Part shown: positions 1 to 10,987 of the stretch, one piece after another | How positions within the stretch are numbered: position 1 is the stretch's first letter | Layout: every line of letters begins with the position of its first letter | Assembly: GCA_918807975.1 (NCBI GenBank) | Contig: OU964918.1 | Span: 51,196,477 to 51,260,476 of the forward strand | Length of the DNA stretch: 64,000 nt | Source: Aplidium turbinatum | Lineage: Eukaryota; Chordata; Ascidiacea; Aplousobranchia; Polyclinidae | Reading direction: 5' to 3' | Notes under the pieces: generated by a model | Database searches by the model: none | What the model was told of the DNA's origin: nothing | What the model saw: only the letters and a program-made list of their open reading frames with translations | Position numbers and translations under genes: made by a program

Positions 1-184
1 CTCGATAACAAAAAAAATCATAAAACGTTTACAACTTTCAATTTACTTGCTTTTTTATGTGAGTTTTATTGTGTAAAAGCAAGAATTTCTAAACGTAGCT
101 TAAAGATCATGTCATGCCGCGTTAAACAACAGTGTTGCCAGATATTTTTTTCTGTTTTGGAAGAAGTGTTTTGTTAATGTAGTA

Positions 185-891
185 CAGTAGAACTTGGATA
201 ACTCTTCACCCCAGGGGAACAGAAAAAGTGACGACTTACGCGAACTGACGACCAATGCAAACAGCTAAATTTTGCCATTGTTTCGCGTCGCATTAATTTC
301 ATGGTGCTCCGCAACCAAATTAAATGCGATAGTGGTAAAGTGAAACGAAGAGGAAAGCGAGAAAAGAATTTAATTGCGGTACACAATAAAGTACAGTAGC
401 CTACATTAATAACGCACTTAACAGCTTAACTGAAGAACACAGATATTTTTGACTGCGTTTTGCTTGCAAGTGTCTTGTCAACCAAGTAGTCATGCATTTT
501 TGATAGTGAGCTTGCGAGTTCACCACTGTCTTCTTGGTATAACATATAGTGTTGGAGCTTTCCAACCATTTATCGACCAGACCAACATATTCCACGCATG
601 TGCGTCTGGCCCGATAAAGTGTGTGTGTGCACACGTCTTAGCGCAGTAATTTCTTCTCGAAAGAGTCTGCAAATGCCACGTCAGCATTTGGGTGGATGAC
701 AACTTAGACGAATTTTACGTCCCAGGGGAAGAAAAACAGTGATGACATAAGCGAATTGACGAATTATGCGATGACCACTTAACCGAACTTGATTGTGTAC
801 AAAAGGTAGGCTTTCTGCCGGGACCTGGCAATCATTGACGACTTGGGCAAACTGACGAGTTTTCCAAAGACGAGTTATCCAAGTTCTACTG
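185..891. mobile_element. Non-autonomous TA-target DNA transposon (pogo/Tc1-type MITE)
   Basis: The ends are inverted copies of CAGTAGAACTTGGATAACTC (185-204 and 872-891), each flanked by TA, the target of the Tc1/mariner superfamily. Two internal stretches (about 205-260 and 720-765) resemble each other, both starting near CCCAGGGGAA and carrying TGAYGA words. I see no transposase, so this is a passenger copy. The pogo-like assignment is an inference from the TA target and 20-bp ends. Confidence 0.75.
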
Positions 892-893
892 TA

Positions 894-1223
894 GTAAACC
901 TAAACGTGCCTAATGAAAAATACCTCAAAATCATCCTAAAGCGATTTGTTATCAACTCATCAAAGTCATAATATTTTTGCAGGTTTTAAAACAAGGCACA
1001 CGATGCTGTATATTCTACGGGAATGCTTTACGTTTTCTTACAGTGTTTCAGTGTCGGATTCTTAGTACGGTATTTTATAAATCTGTGGTAAGTTGATTAA
1101 AAATAGGTTAGTTTAATTTTTGCAATTTCAATAGACACGTTTTGAGCCAACGCTACTAAAATTTAAAAAAATATTTGACGGCACTTTTTTTAACTCATCC
1201 TACCCTTAATCGGCATTGTAGAG
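894..1223. other. Non-coding spacer, no feature seen
   Basis: AT-rich DNA between two short transposons. It probably lies in an intron, or beyond the last exon, of receptor A. I looked on the minus strand for the next receptor exon and found no convincing splice-bounded frame. Confidence 0.5.
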
Positions 1224-1821
1224 CAGACTTGGACAGCTAGAATTTTTCTAGTCTTTCGAAATTAGATTAGTATTATAATTAGAGCAATTTAAGCTTTTAC
1301 AAATTAGACCAAGATTAGAATTAAAGCTACCCGGTACCCAAGTTTTCACAAATTAGAGTAGAATTTAAACTAGATTAGAATTACTTGGACGCAGTTGTCA
1401 CATAAGCCTATCTTTTTTTAGTTGGATAAAAACGCCAATGTGTCAACTCGGAATCATCAAAGTGTCATTCCACCATCACATCCCCAAAACGTCATAATAT
1501 ACATTGTAACGTCAGTGAATTGATGAATTAATCGAATTTTTCATGACTTTGCTGCTCAAGGGATGGAATAACACTTTGATCTTGATCGTTTTTTTTTGCA
1601 TTTTTTTTTGTACAATATAACGTTGATAAGAGCGCAGTATCCTTCCATTTGCCAAAAAATACTGTTGGACAAACTAAAATTTTTAGCAAAACTGGAGATT
1701 ATATAAGAATTACAATTAGATCAACCAAGTTTTTACTGAATTAGATTAGAATTAGAATTACCGACATTTCGCTCTAATTTATTGAATTAGAGAACTAGAA
1801 TTATCTAGTTGTCCAAGTCTG
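1224..1821. mobile_element. hAT-type MITE with ends CAGACTTGGACA
   Basis: Inverted ends CAGACTTGGACA.CTAGA sit at 1224 and 1821. The flanking octamers TTGTAGAG and CCGTAGAG match at 6 of 8 positions, as expected for an old hAT target duplication. The interior is rich in ATTAGAATTAG-like words near both ends (1260-1385 and 1700-1800), which look like subterminal repeats. There is no coding capacity. Confidence 0.65.
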
Positions 1822-1893
1822 CCGTAGAGGAGTTGGGGGTCTCATTTTTTACGACTTCCAGCTGAAAGCATCTGATTTATAGTGTCTCCTCAC

Positions 1894-4800
1894 CTGCATT
1901 TGCAGTTAGGTGAAGTGCCAACCTTGAATGAATATAGCATTATTGGTATGCTCATGAGTAGAGATATAGTCCAAGCAGTAAATGCAATTATCAATGAAAA
2001 ATTTCGCTTTCGTAGTTTTTGCAGCGGCGCGGAAAAGCTGTGACATACTGCTATATATCGATCAGCGCTCATAATCTGAAATAACACAAAACATTTTTAT
2101 AATCTTATCAAGAAAACTCGTCTCTTCTATTTATAAGGTTTGTTAGAGTTATCAACGGGCAACCCTTGAAGGATGAAGTGGGAGAACTGCTACGGTCAGG
2201 CTTCATCAGTAACATCATATGCTAATGTACGGAATGACAAGTTGATAAGCATCTTAGCCTTGTGCTGACAGCAAAAAAACTCTACACGTCGTACCACACA
2301 AACGAAAACACGCAACCAATCAACTATAGCTTCACATTATTTCCAGATTTCAACAACTTTCCAAAGCAGTGACGTTTCAATGGTGCAATTAGAAAATTAA
2401 GCCTCAGCACATAGATGTTTTGTGATATACAATCCACCAAAAGCTTGTTGTTAGATTAACATTAGCTGTTTTATTAAAAAAGGGTTTGACATTTTATTAC
2501 ACAGAAAAATACAGTATAACATAATTAAAACAAACTCAAACGTTTTCGACATGTAGCCTACTTGTGTTCTCATCAGGAATTATGCATATAGCAGATTAAA
2601 AGTACTTCCTGATGAGGACACAAGTAGGTGTTGAAAACGTTTGAGTTTATTTTGCTTGTCAATCCATCAGTCACAAGATGATAGTTGACAGCTTTCAAGC
2701 ATCACGATGCATTTAATTTAGCTCATTTACCATTAGAAAGATAACGGACGCGTAGTAATTGATGAAAAGAATAGTTTCCTTGGCTTTACACATCCACTCC
2801 GGATATATCCAACCACCGTTTAACTTTTGAGACACACTAAATGGTATCGTCAGCAGAAACAACGAATCTGCAATAGCAAGCTGGAGCACGTACCTACAAG
2901 GAAAAAATATGGTTTCAATTTAGCTGTTAAAAATAACTGTATAGAACAATATAAAGTTGATAGTTTTTAATATTATTGAAACACGGATAATTGATTTGAG
3001 TTTGTCGTATCCAGGCTTACACCCAGTAAATGATTAAAGATTTAGATTAAGTGGACGGGAAGGCAAAGAAGCCAATCTTCATGACCACCTTCAGGCATGC
3101 CTTTGTGTCCTACCAAAGACACAGCTGCATGCTCTTGAGCGGTGTCGAACCGGCGCCCTTTCAATTGCCGTTCTAGGGCTTTCACCACTCGGCTATGCAA
3201 CCGACGTGCAGTGGGGTTGCTGGGGACAGCCGACTACAGATTTGAGTGTGTTCTGCGCACAATCTATTTAAAATAGGTTGCTTCCACCTTTGCTCCAGTG
3301 GCGGATCCAGGAAGGGGCGATTGGGGTGATCGCCCCCAAAAATACAAAAAAGTAACTTTATCACTTTGCATTTCCAAGGTCGGACCAATGTTGACCTTAC
3401 GCATTATTGTGTTTTATTGAAATTACCCTTACCCCAACGCTACTTATTGGATTGGCCCCTGCTTTGCTCGTAGCACTATTGTTGCGTTGCTTTAACAAAG
3501 TAATGCTTTTACAAATGCATGCAACATCTTTCATCAATTATTTTATACATTTATAGCTTGCTTATCAAAAACTCTACTCTGATTACAAAATTTATCATAA
3601 GCTGTAGAATAGATATTTTAGTAGGTAGGTTAATATTCAAATATCAAACACTTTAAAACTTACCAATGAGTGACAGATTTTTTGTATTCCTTCACAACAA
3701 TGACCACAAACAAGACCACTAAGTTCCCCAGCAAACCCAATGCACATATAAGTAAAGAGAACACCACTGTTGCTTGGTCTCCCGGAGTCAATCCGCTGAT
3801 CGAATCTAATAAGATGTCACAATTACATATTATGATGGCATAAATTGGTAGTGATGAAAAACATGTTAAGGCCGATTCAAATCAAGCTTTTTTGGCAAAC
3901 GAAGCTCCTAGATTTCATAATTTTGAACTAGCCTACTGTAAAGTAAGTTTTAAGAAATAACATCATTTTGCAGTAAGCGATATCTGTTATTCCATGTGAA
4001 GAAGTCTGGAAAGTGAATGCACTTTGTTTTTACTGCTCTATGTATATTGTAAATATGTCGTAGCAGAGTGACAGAGAAGAATATCAGCCATATTTATTTC
4101 AAAGGTTTAAAATTGAACTTTACTTCAGGGTATATTTATTAATTTCCTGCACATTTACTTTTCATCAAAAAGTGAAAAACTTTTCTTATCTTGTGATTTA
4201 TTTTCAAAAATCTCAGTCTTGAATTTTCTGTAAAGTAACTATTCATTACGTTAGTAAAGCCATGCACTTCAATTGTAACCTAAACTGAAAAAAATGTCCT
4301 CATTTACCCATATTTTACACACATTTACCCTGTAGACAGTATAACAAAGTGAGACATGCATGACGTGTATGATGATCAGTGGCTCCGAGAGGGGGGGGGG
4401 AAGTCGGGCCAGTTTCCCCCCTAGAAAAACATTGTAAAGGAAAAACGAGTAGTTTTTTGTTTTTGCACTTTTGAGTGGGGCCCATTTTTAGTAGCCTACT
4501 AAAGTAAAAATGTACCAACTAAATAATCAACAAATTCTTAAATGAAGTGCGTAGTTCCAAGTATTTCTCAATCATTGTAAATGTCACTCTCGATGCTTCT
4601 CATCAAGAACAAATCATTTTCGTGTCAAGGTAGGCGATGTTGAACAGCTTCAAGACGTAAAATCTGAAGCTGAAATGATTTCTGTATCACTGAACGTTTT
4701 CGTTTGTAGGTTGATAGTGTCAACTTGAAAACTGGTGCTGTTTTAGCTAAGCGGGAACTATTTTTGCTTGACAACTGAACCTTAACTTCAAAATCTGCGT

Positions 4801-7215
4801 TGGCCAGGCATAGGATGTTGTAGCCTATCCAACATAAGTTATCTGGGAAAGTTAAAGGTATCAGTCCAAGCACGATTAAAGAAAGTAAATCCTGTATATT
4901 TTTTGTTTATGGATCATCATCAGTCATCATCACCGCCTGCAGCACATTGCGCATCAACATGAGTTATTTGCTTCCGAGAGTGGCGATTTTGAGCCAACTC
5001 GCCCAGTGTCGCCAAGTTGAGTCCGGTCTATGATTGGATGTTGTCTTGCCATCGTTTTGGTTGTCTGCCACGTTTTCTTTTTCCTTCTACTTTGCCTTCT
5101 GTGCAAACTTTGCTGATTCCGAATTGTGATCTTTTAGTGTGGCCGAACAGTTTAAAACTTTTGATTTTATTAACTTATTACTGCAATTGGATGTAATTTT
5201 GTCATAGGTAAAAGATCTTCTGTTTTCGTGTGGTCAAGTAGCCTTTTGTTGGTCGTACTTCTCATGATGTGATTTTGGAAGGTAGTGAGTTTTTTCTTTA
5301 TTTGAGTTTTTTGTTTATGGATGTTGTTGCTTAAATCTAGTTGGAATTCATAATGTTGCCTACAGACAGCGTTGTTCAAATGTCTTATCATTTTGGAGTA
5401 ATTGATTGTATCTGTCAGCTTGTGGCAGCTTTAAAGTTATAGCCTAGTCAGAGGAAAAGTCTGAAGAAAGCTGTCCTATCATCTTGCAAAGAAAATTGAC
5501 TTTGAGAGGGTAGGCGTAGTGCAGTCAAACCCAATGCTTTACATTACCCTTTTGCAATTGAAGCTCTAAAGACGTTTCTTAAATGCATCAAGTTGGAACC
5601 AAGAAGAGCTTGATCGGAAACTGAGTCAATGCTAAAGTAGCCTACAACTAGCAGTTTTAAATTTGTGACTGCTTTGCATTATGTGGATTACGGTCCTAAA
5701 CAAGATTCACTGATGAATTTAATGAACTTAAAGGAAGATGTAATCTAAGTAAGAGAAAGCTGAGAAGAGTAGGCTACTATTCGCAAGCTAAAGTTGCAGT
5801 GGCAATTATAAATTTAAAAGAAAATGATTTTCTTTTCTTGAGGACAGAACGCTTTTGTAACTTCACTTAACTAGCTGAATCATTCGAAGGAAATGTATTC
5901 TACCGTACATTGCAAAGGATTCGATAGTTGTTGGAACTGACAAATCTATCAACAAACTCAAACATATCGTCGATGAGTTTGAAGTTCCATGGAAATTTCA
6001 TCGTACGTCTGTTGTGCAGTTGCGGGCATGTGGGACAAATTTAAACCATTTGTAGGCTACAACAATGACATTTTTCAAGACATTTTGGATGAGTTGGTAC
6101 TTTTGACAGAAAGCTACACAGCAAACTTCAGCTGCAAACCAGAACGAACCACCCCATAATCTCTACACAAGGAATCATTGATTGCAACTTTCGAAAGGTT
6201 TTTCCAAATAGTTTTGTTATGATTTTTTTTGTGTTCCGGTAGCTACCTCCAACGGTTGCGCTTTGAGAACGTGGTTTTAGCAATTACTAAAATTTGTAAA
6301 GAATTGTTTGCGCTTCAGTAGGCCTATGACTCAAAACCGATTGAAAAGCCCAACTATACATGTGGTGCATCAATTCAGACGACGCAAAATTTTATCATTT
6401 GATGCTGTGATCCGTAACTTTGCATTGCAAAAAGTCCAGAAAGGGTTGAATTAAATCAGGGATGTCCAAAGTCTGGCCGCGGGCCAACTCCGGCCTACGA
6501 GACGTTTTTGTATGGCCCGCGCCTGTTGTTGTACAATGTGTTATTTTTGGCCTGCAGACACACAAAAATCATATAAATTCAACTTGCAGTTTTCAGAAAA
6601 ATTATTGTGGCTGTTGGCCCGCGAACACTTATTATCAAATCTGGCTCGCGTGGGAAAAATTTTGGACACTCCTGATTTAAATGCTTGGTTGAACTACTTT
6701 CGTTGCCTGTATGCCTATTGTGTGTTTACAAAGCTTTCTAGACAAAATAGTTAGCCTCAATGGCATTTTTGCTGCAAGTGTAATGCAGTGATTATTATGA
6801 TTTTTACATTGAACGAAGTTCTTTTCATGCTGAGGAAAGTAGGCTAACTTCAGCTTAACACGAACATGCAACGCAATATTGGCTAAAAAATGGGGCCCAT
6901 TTTTCGTATTGTTTCCCGACCAGTGCTGATTTCTCTCGGAGGCCCTGATGATGATTACAGTTACATGAACTTCGAGACCACATTTATTTTATCAAGAAAA
7001 ATAAATGCTGTAGTTGTGATTTTGCCACGAATGATGCAAACTTATCACAACAAAAAATACCATGATGAACTAATCTTAGACAGAAAAATGAAAATGGAAA
7101 TAAAGATGCATACAGTTATACTGTGTGTATTTATAGGCCAAGTTCAGTGATTTAACTTACTGCTTTCAAGTTGAGTTTCATTTGCGAGTTTTTCTGAATC
7201 GTCCAAAGCATCCAT
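1894..7215 (-). CDS. Receptor A: rhodopsin-like G-protein-coupled receptor, 5' part (N-terminus to TM4)
   Basis: A seven-transmembrane neuropeptide/chemokine-like receptor of the plasma membrane, readable only to the start of extracellular loop 2. Exons on the minus strand are 7161-7215 (ATG at 7215, 18 codons, a possible N-glycosylation site NET), 3664-3805 (TM1, with LGLLGNLVVLFVV), 2731-2893 (TM2 LAIADSLFLL and the TM3 cysteine in EWMCKAKE) and 1894-2075 (ADRYIAVCH, TM4, MLYSFKVG). Every border has AG/GT signals, and the phases (1, 2, 0, 2) agree with receptor B. Exons 3 and 4 are 163 and 182 bp, exactly as in B. The DRY motif is intact, so this half looks functional. No exon for TM5-7 was found at 1-1893, so the gene continues left of the window or is truncated. 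The ligand is unknown; the family call is safe, the subfamily is not. Confidence 0.85.
2076..2530. other. Receptor A intron DNA
   Basis: Part of the intron between the TM2-3 and TM3-4 exons of receptor A. Apart from the hammerhead pair starting at 2531 I see nothing in it. Confidence 0.5.
2531..2580 (-). ncRNA. Hammerhead ribozyme motif (minus-strand copy of an inverted pair)
   Basis: On the minus strand CTGATGA (2570-2576) is followed by an imperfect stem II and by GAAA (2544-2547), then the self-complementary AACGTT that would form stem III between two molecules. Stem II pairs less well than in the plus-strand partner at 2605-2650. Whether it cleaves is untested. Confidence 0.55.
2605..2650 (+). 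ncRNA. Hammerhead ribozyme motif (plus-strand copy of an inverted pair)
   Basis: The consensus core CTGATGA is at 2609-2615. Stem II pairs GACAC (2617-2621) with GTGTT (2628-2632), with one extra G after the core. GAAA is at 2633-2636 and the palindrome AACGTT at 2636-2641 is suited to a two-molecule stem III. Hammerheads with such tiny stem III regions are known from Penelope-like elements and retrozymes. The cleavage site would follow the U after AACGTT. Confidence 0.7.
3003..3207 (-). repeat. tRNA-derived SINE, family 1
   Basis: The minus strand starts with a tRNA-like head: an A-box-like TAGCCGAGTGGTGA relative and a B box GGTTCGACACC. It then runs through a body (GCATGCAGCTGTGTCTTTGG) to a tail ending in TGGATACGAC. 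A close copy lies at 16189-16390 (+), a shorter one at 16805-16965 (-), and a tail fragment near 56788-56812. The copy sits in an intron of receptor A. RNA polymerase III transcription is inferred from the boxes. Confidence 0.8.
3296..3461. mobile_element. hAT-type MITE, CAGTGGCGGATCCAGG family
   Basis: It starts CAGTGGCGGATCCAGG, ends GGCCCCTG, and is flanked by perfect 8-bp duplications CTTTGCTC (3288-3295 and 3462-3469). The 166-bp copy has no coding region. A relative lies at 21581-21733. It is in the first intron region of receptor A. Confidence 0.85.
3806..4376. other. Receptor A intron 1, no feature seen
   Basis: AT-rich intron DNA with no open frame bounded by splice signals and no recognisable repeat. 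Confidence 0.4.
4377..4500. mobile_element. Probable hAT-type MITE fragment
   Basis: It starts CAGTGGCTCCGAGAG followed by a long G run, a typical hAT-like end. The right end and a target duplication could not be fixed, so the extent is a guess. Confidence 0.35.
4905..5400 (-). mobile_element. LINE 3' end (reverse transcriptase C-terminal region)
   Basis: Minus-strand translation, with frame breaks, gives the characteristic tail of a non-LTR retrotransposon polyprotein: FGHTKR, then KRKRGRQPKRWQDNI, TGLNLATLGELAQNR and HVDAQCAAGGDDD before the 3' end at about 4905. Upstream the reading frame decays (about 5170-5391). This is a 5'-truncated, dead copy in intron 1 of receptor A. The exact LINE clade is not determined. 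Confidence 0.75.
5401..6456. other. Receptor A intron 1, decayed DNA of unknown origin
   Basis: Several short frames on the plus strand (around 5700-6150) have a faintly protein-like look but match nothing I recognise. They may be the remains of a transposase. Confidence 0.3.
6457..6674. mobile_element. hAT-type MITE, CAGGGATGTCCAAA family
   Basis: Ends CAGGGATGTCCAAA and TTTGGACACTCCTG are inverted. The flanking octamers AATTAAAT (6449-6456) and ATTTAAAT (6675-6682) match at 7 of 8. The body has the GGCCCGCG words common in this group of hAT MITEs. Length 218 bp, no coding region. Confidence 0.85.
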
Positions 7216-9079
7216 GTTCAAAAACTATTTTTCTTAGGAGATACTTTTCTGTACGCAACGTTCTTTTGCAGACAAGAACAGATTTTTTAATCTAAAACTA
7301 AAAATTATCAACATAGGGCTACAGCTAAATATCAATTACTTACGGTGGTTTATCATTATTTTAAAATAAAATTACAGATTTGGTTAATTATGCTCTTAAA
7401 TTCTTAACATTGAAATTTACCTTTGTATTGTCAGTACAAGCTGATCAGTTGTGTTCAGAAACACAGGTAGGCAAGAACTTTGTACATTCTACAAAAAGTA
7501 AACATTAGTTATTGCTGCAGCTGAACGCCTTTGTAATACTACAAACTTATGTAATACTGTATTTGTTGTACAACAAAGTAAATCTTCTGTCAAAGCTGTA
7601 AAAAGGGTGCTTTTGTTTTTGAATCAATTACAATTTTGTTTAATAAATGAAGCACAATTATCAGTGCTTAGACTTTTGCTAAAACCTTTGACAGTCTACA
7701 AATAAAAAATCACTTGAGATATCTACGGTGTTGCGTTATAGCCTAGTTATAACGACATTTTCGGAAACATGGAATTCTTATTGATTCTACTTGAAGCAGC
7801 ACGTGCAGATGCTCATACTACCGATATTTTAGGTCACAAAATTACGACATTAAACTATTGTTTTCACTTAGCTATATGCTTCTTTTTGCACTGTCAACCG
7901 TTTTAATCAGGTGCCATATTTCACTATTATATAAAAGAATGGTCGGAAGGAAGTAACTTGATGCTGATAAATGTTTTTTTTTTCTTTCTCGCAAATGATA
8001 TTTCTAATTCTGAATCATATTCCCACGTAATAGCCTAGTTCTTAATTGTTTTTTCTTAATTTAGTTTTGGATTCACAAGCCTTTCGCGAGGTCCATGACT
8101 AGCAGACAAAACTGCATACCATGTATGTAAATGCACATTTTCGTATTTTGTATGTCGACAAACCTTTCTACCATAAGGATAAGTCAATCCACACCAGAAA
8201 CACATATTTGTTGCGTCTTGCGTTGATATGAATTATAGTCCTCAACAAATAGGTTGCGATACTGTACAGTATACTGTGTAACCAAATCATTATGGCATCT
8301 TTTTCAGGAGGTTGTGTTTAGGCTACTTTTATTTTGATAGTTTTGCCAATGAAATGAAGATGTCCGTGCATAGGCTAACCTCGAAGTAGGGTGATTCTAA
8401 TTCAATTATAAAGTAGCCTATTGTGGCAAAAATAAGAGAACTAAAAAACTGGATGGGAGCATGATACTAACGATTAATGATAGTCCAAATGAAACAACTG
8501 CAGTAAACAATTATCAACTAAAAACTTCGTATATTTTCAACTGACTGTAGGCTGTTAGGCTGTAAAAAGAAAATGCAATAGCAGAGTTAATTGCATTGAA
8601 AATATGATTCAATGGTGGGCAACATGCAACAACAACTATTTATTGAACTTCGGTCCAGTAATAGCAATGTCTAGTTTTACATTGGTCATAATGTGTTTGT
8701 TCTATCTTCAGTTGATGATAACTAGCGTTTGTTCCCACTAACCCCACTAACAGGAGTCTACCAGTTTTCACAGCCCCTATAACATGATTTTCAGTTGTTA
8801 GGGTTGAATAGGATGATTCTGTCCAGTTTTCTTGCGCTAAGACTTAGTAAGTAGTAAGACTAGCGGCCAAGTAATGTCTTCTCATAAATAATACAAAATT
8901 TTAAATAAAACAATTTAAGTGAATTTGAAGTAAAATCAATAAGCTACAACAAAATTTAATCAAAATGAAACTTTTCAAAGCTTGCTTGAATAATTGGGAT
9001 ATTGTTTTCAATTTATCTTGAAACAATATTAGTCTCTTTTTGAAATTAACTATGACAAAAATTTTTTATCAAAATGTAC
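7216..9079. other. Region upstream of receptor A, nothing recognised
   Basis: AT-rich DNA just 5' of the receptor A start codon (7215). It should contain that gene's promoter, but I see no clear TATA box close to the start. Several TAGCCTA/TAGGCTA words occur (for example 7738, 8028, 8375). Confidence 0.4.
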
Positions 9080-9720
9080 GTGGCAGACATTGGAATGCAA
9101 ATGAACGAAACTAAAACAGAATTTATATCTTACAATCAAGACGGTCCATCCACAATTAGAAGGAACTCACATCAAAGGAAGTCATGATTTAAATTCATAG
9201 GATTCTTGGATCGATTCCACATAAAACGATATAAAATCTCGAAAAACAAAGGCTTAGTCAGCAGCTATTGCATTAAATTTGATATGAAAATCAGACATTA
9301 CAAAAAAATGTAAAAACGCAATTATTTCGAGCAACAGTTGAAAGCGTCTTGACCTACGGTGCTAAAAGTTAGACTCTAACAAAATGTATGGAGAATCGCC
9401 TCAATGGTTACTAGCATTCAACATTAGCTGAAAGTAGCATTTCACAAACAAAAACCTTTGCGATGACAACCTGTCAACTGTCACTGAGACAATCAGAAGA
9501 CGAAGACTACAGCTGGCAGGTCACTGCTTTAGAAGTCAACAGGAAATTAGTAATGTTCTTTTTTGGAAACCAAACTATATCGTTAGAAAAAGGGGTCGAC
9601 AGGCAAAAACCTTTCTTTATCAGAACAGGACTTCGGAGTGTAGAAGCATAAACTATCGCATCTGATCATGGCCCGGATGTTTGGAAAAACCAAGTTGATG
9701 ATGTTCGGGTACGCCCGAAT
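9080..9720 (+). mobile_element. LINE 3' end (reverse transcriptase C-terminal region)
   Basis: Plus-strand translation in shifting frames shows the end of a non-LTR retrotransposon RT: NETKTEFISYNQ, FKFIGFLD, LKASxLTYGAKSxTLTK, MENRLNGY, then in one frame (about 9460-9610) STVTETIRRRRLQLAGHCFR and RKRGRQAKT. This order is typical of LINE polyproteins. Stops and frame shifts show it is dead. It is distinct from the LINE tail at 4905-5400. Confidence 0.8.
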
Positions 9721-10226
9721 GGATGATGATGCGTAAATTATCAATAACAAGTTACGCAGAAGAGCAAAACATTTTAAAAGCTCTCTTACAAATCCTAAAA
9801 CACCTCTTGAAGTGAAAACTTTATAGTTCCACAATAATTATCTTCAAAGTTAAACCTGTCAATCTAAGGTATGTCAGAGAGTTACTTCTACTTGGACTGG
9901 ATTACGTTCTATGACTTTAAAGACTTGAAAACGGAAATACGTATCTGTTGCTTTAAAAATGGTGGAGCACACAAGCAACAAGTTTGTTGCTTATAAACAT
10001 AAAGAAATTTGTTCTTTTGGTGTGAATAGCAAAAGGAAACTAACAATTTTGTGTGAAGTTTTTGTACAGGGTGACACAAAAAAAATGTTCATCAGTGAAA
10101 ATCGAATAACTTCCAAAATTTTATTTAGATTAACACAAAAATTCAGCTACATTAGGTTAAGTATATGTAGCAGACATCTCCAAAGTTTCAAGTCTATACC
10201 ACAAAAACTCTTTGTTTAACTGGCGC

Positions 10227-10652
10227 TCAAAAAATGTGCTCTAAATGAGCTCCCCGTTGCTGCAAGCACATTTGGATCCGGCGGGCAAAGTTCTCAATGA
10301 CCCTCTCACATTCTTCCCTTGGGATTGCTTTTATTGTTGCTGTAATTGCTGCCTTTAGATCAGGAATAGTCTGGGGGTTTTTGCCATACACCCTATCTTT
10401 AAGGTAGCCCCACAGATAAAAATCTGGGGCGTTCAAGTCCGGTGAATACGGCGACCACTCTGGGTCACACCTGCGGCTTACCAGTCGGTCAGGAAAACGC
10501 TGCTGTAGCCATGCCAATGATTCGTTTGAGGTGTGGGGGGTGGCACCATCTTGCTGAAACCACTGGAGGTCCCTGACGACCCCTTTTCGTCGACCATGTG
10601 CTGTCCAGAATTTGCCAAGCACCTGAACATATCGCTCGGTGTTGGTTGTCAC
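10227..10652 (-). pseudogene. Mariner/Tc1 superfamily transposase, C-terminal half
   Basis: A 141-residue open frame inside the palindromic mariner-like element. It contains the second catalytic aspartate region (FQQDGATPH, about residue 28-36) and the third (SPDLNAPDFYLWG, about 70-82). The family is normally about 340 residues, and the helix-turn-helix N-terminus and first catalytic aspartate are absent. It cannot encode an active enzyme alone. Confidence 0.8.
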
Positions 10653-10762
10653 AGACCGCTCGTTTTCCTGACCGACTGATCAGCCGCAGGTGTGACCCAG
10701 AGTGGTCACCGTATTCACCGGACTTGAACGCCCCAGATTTTTATCTGTGGGGCTACCTTAAA

Positions 10763-10987
10763 GGGGTCTGCTACTATTCGGTGAGTCCGATTCGGTGAGT
10801 CTGATTCGGTGAGTTCCTAACCTCTAACCCCTAACCCTAACTCCTAACCCCTAACCCTAAAACGGCAATGATAATTAGGCTACGGTACCCGATAATTTAA
10901 AAAAAAAATTGAAAAAATCCCCCGTTAAGGGATCGGACTCACCGAATCGGACTCACCGAATCGGACTCACCGAAACGGGCCATTCCG
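10763..10987. mobile_element. Small unclassified element: triple 14-bp inverted repeats around telomere-like DNA
   Basis: This 225-bp block interrupts the right arm of the mariner palindrome. The arm sequence is continuous on either side apart from a near-duplicated octamer ACCTTAAA (10755-10762) / ACCTTAAC (10988-10995). The left side has three tandem copies of ATTCGGTGAGTCCG (10776-10817, the third diverged). The right side has three inverted copies, ATCGGACTCACCGA (10932-10973). Between them lies a CCTAA/CCCTAA array (10816-10860) and an A-rich stretch. I do not recognise the family. Confidence 0.7.
10816..10860. repeat. Telomere-like CCCTAA array, degenerate
   Basis: About seven units of CCTAA, CCCTAA and CTCCTAA, resembling the animal telomere repeat TTAGGG on the minus strand. 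It forms the core of the small element at 10763-10987. Confidence 0.8.

Noticed and set aside
174-702. Several overlapping 60-77-residue frames on both strands
   Set aside because: They fall inside a TA-flanked MITE and show no domain.
5708-5740. CTGATGA followed by AATTTAATGAAC, a possible hammerhead core
   Set aside because: No GAAA strand and no pairing stem II; the heptamer alone is expected by chance.
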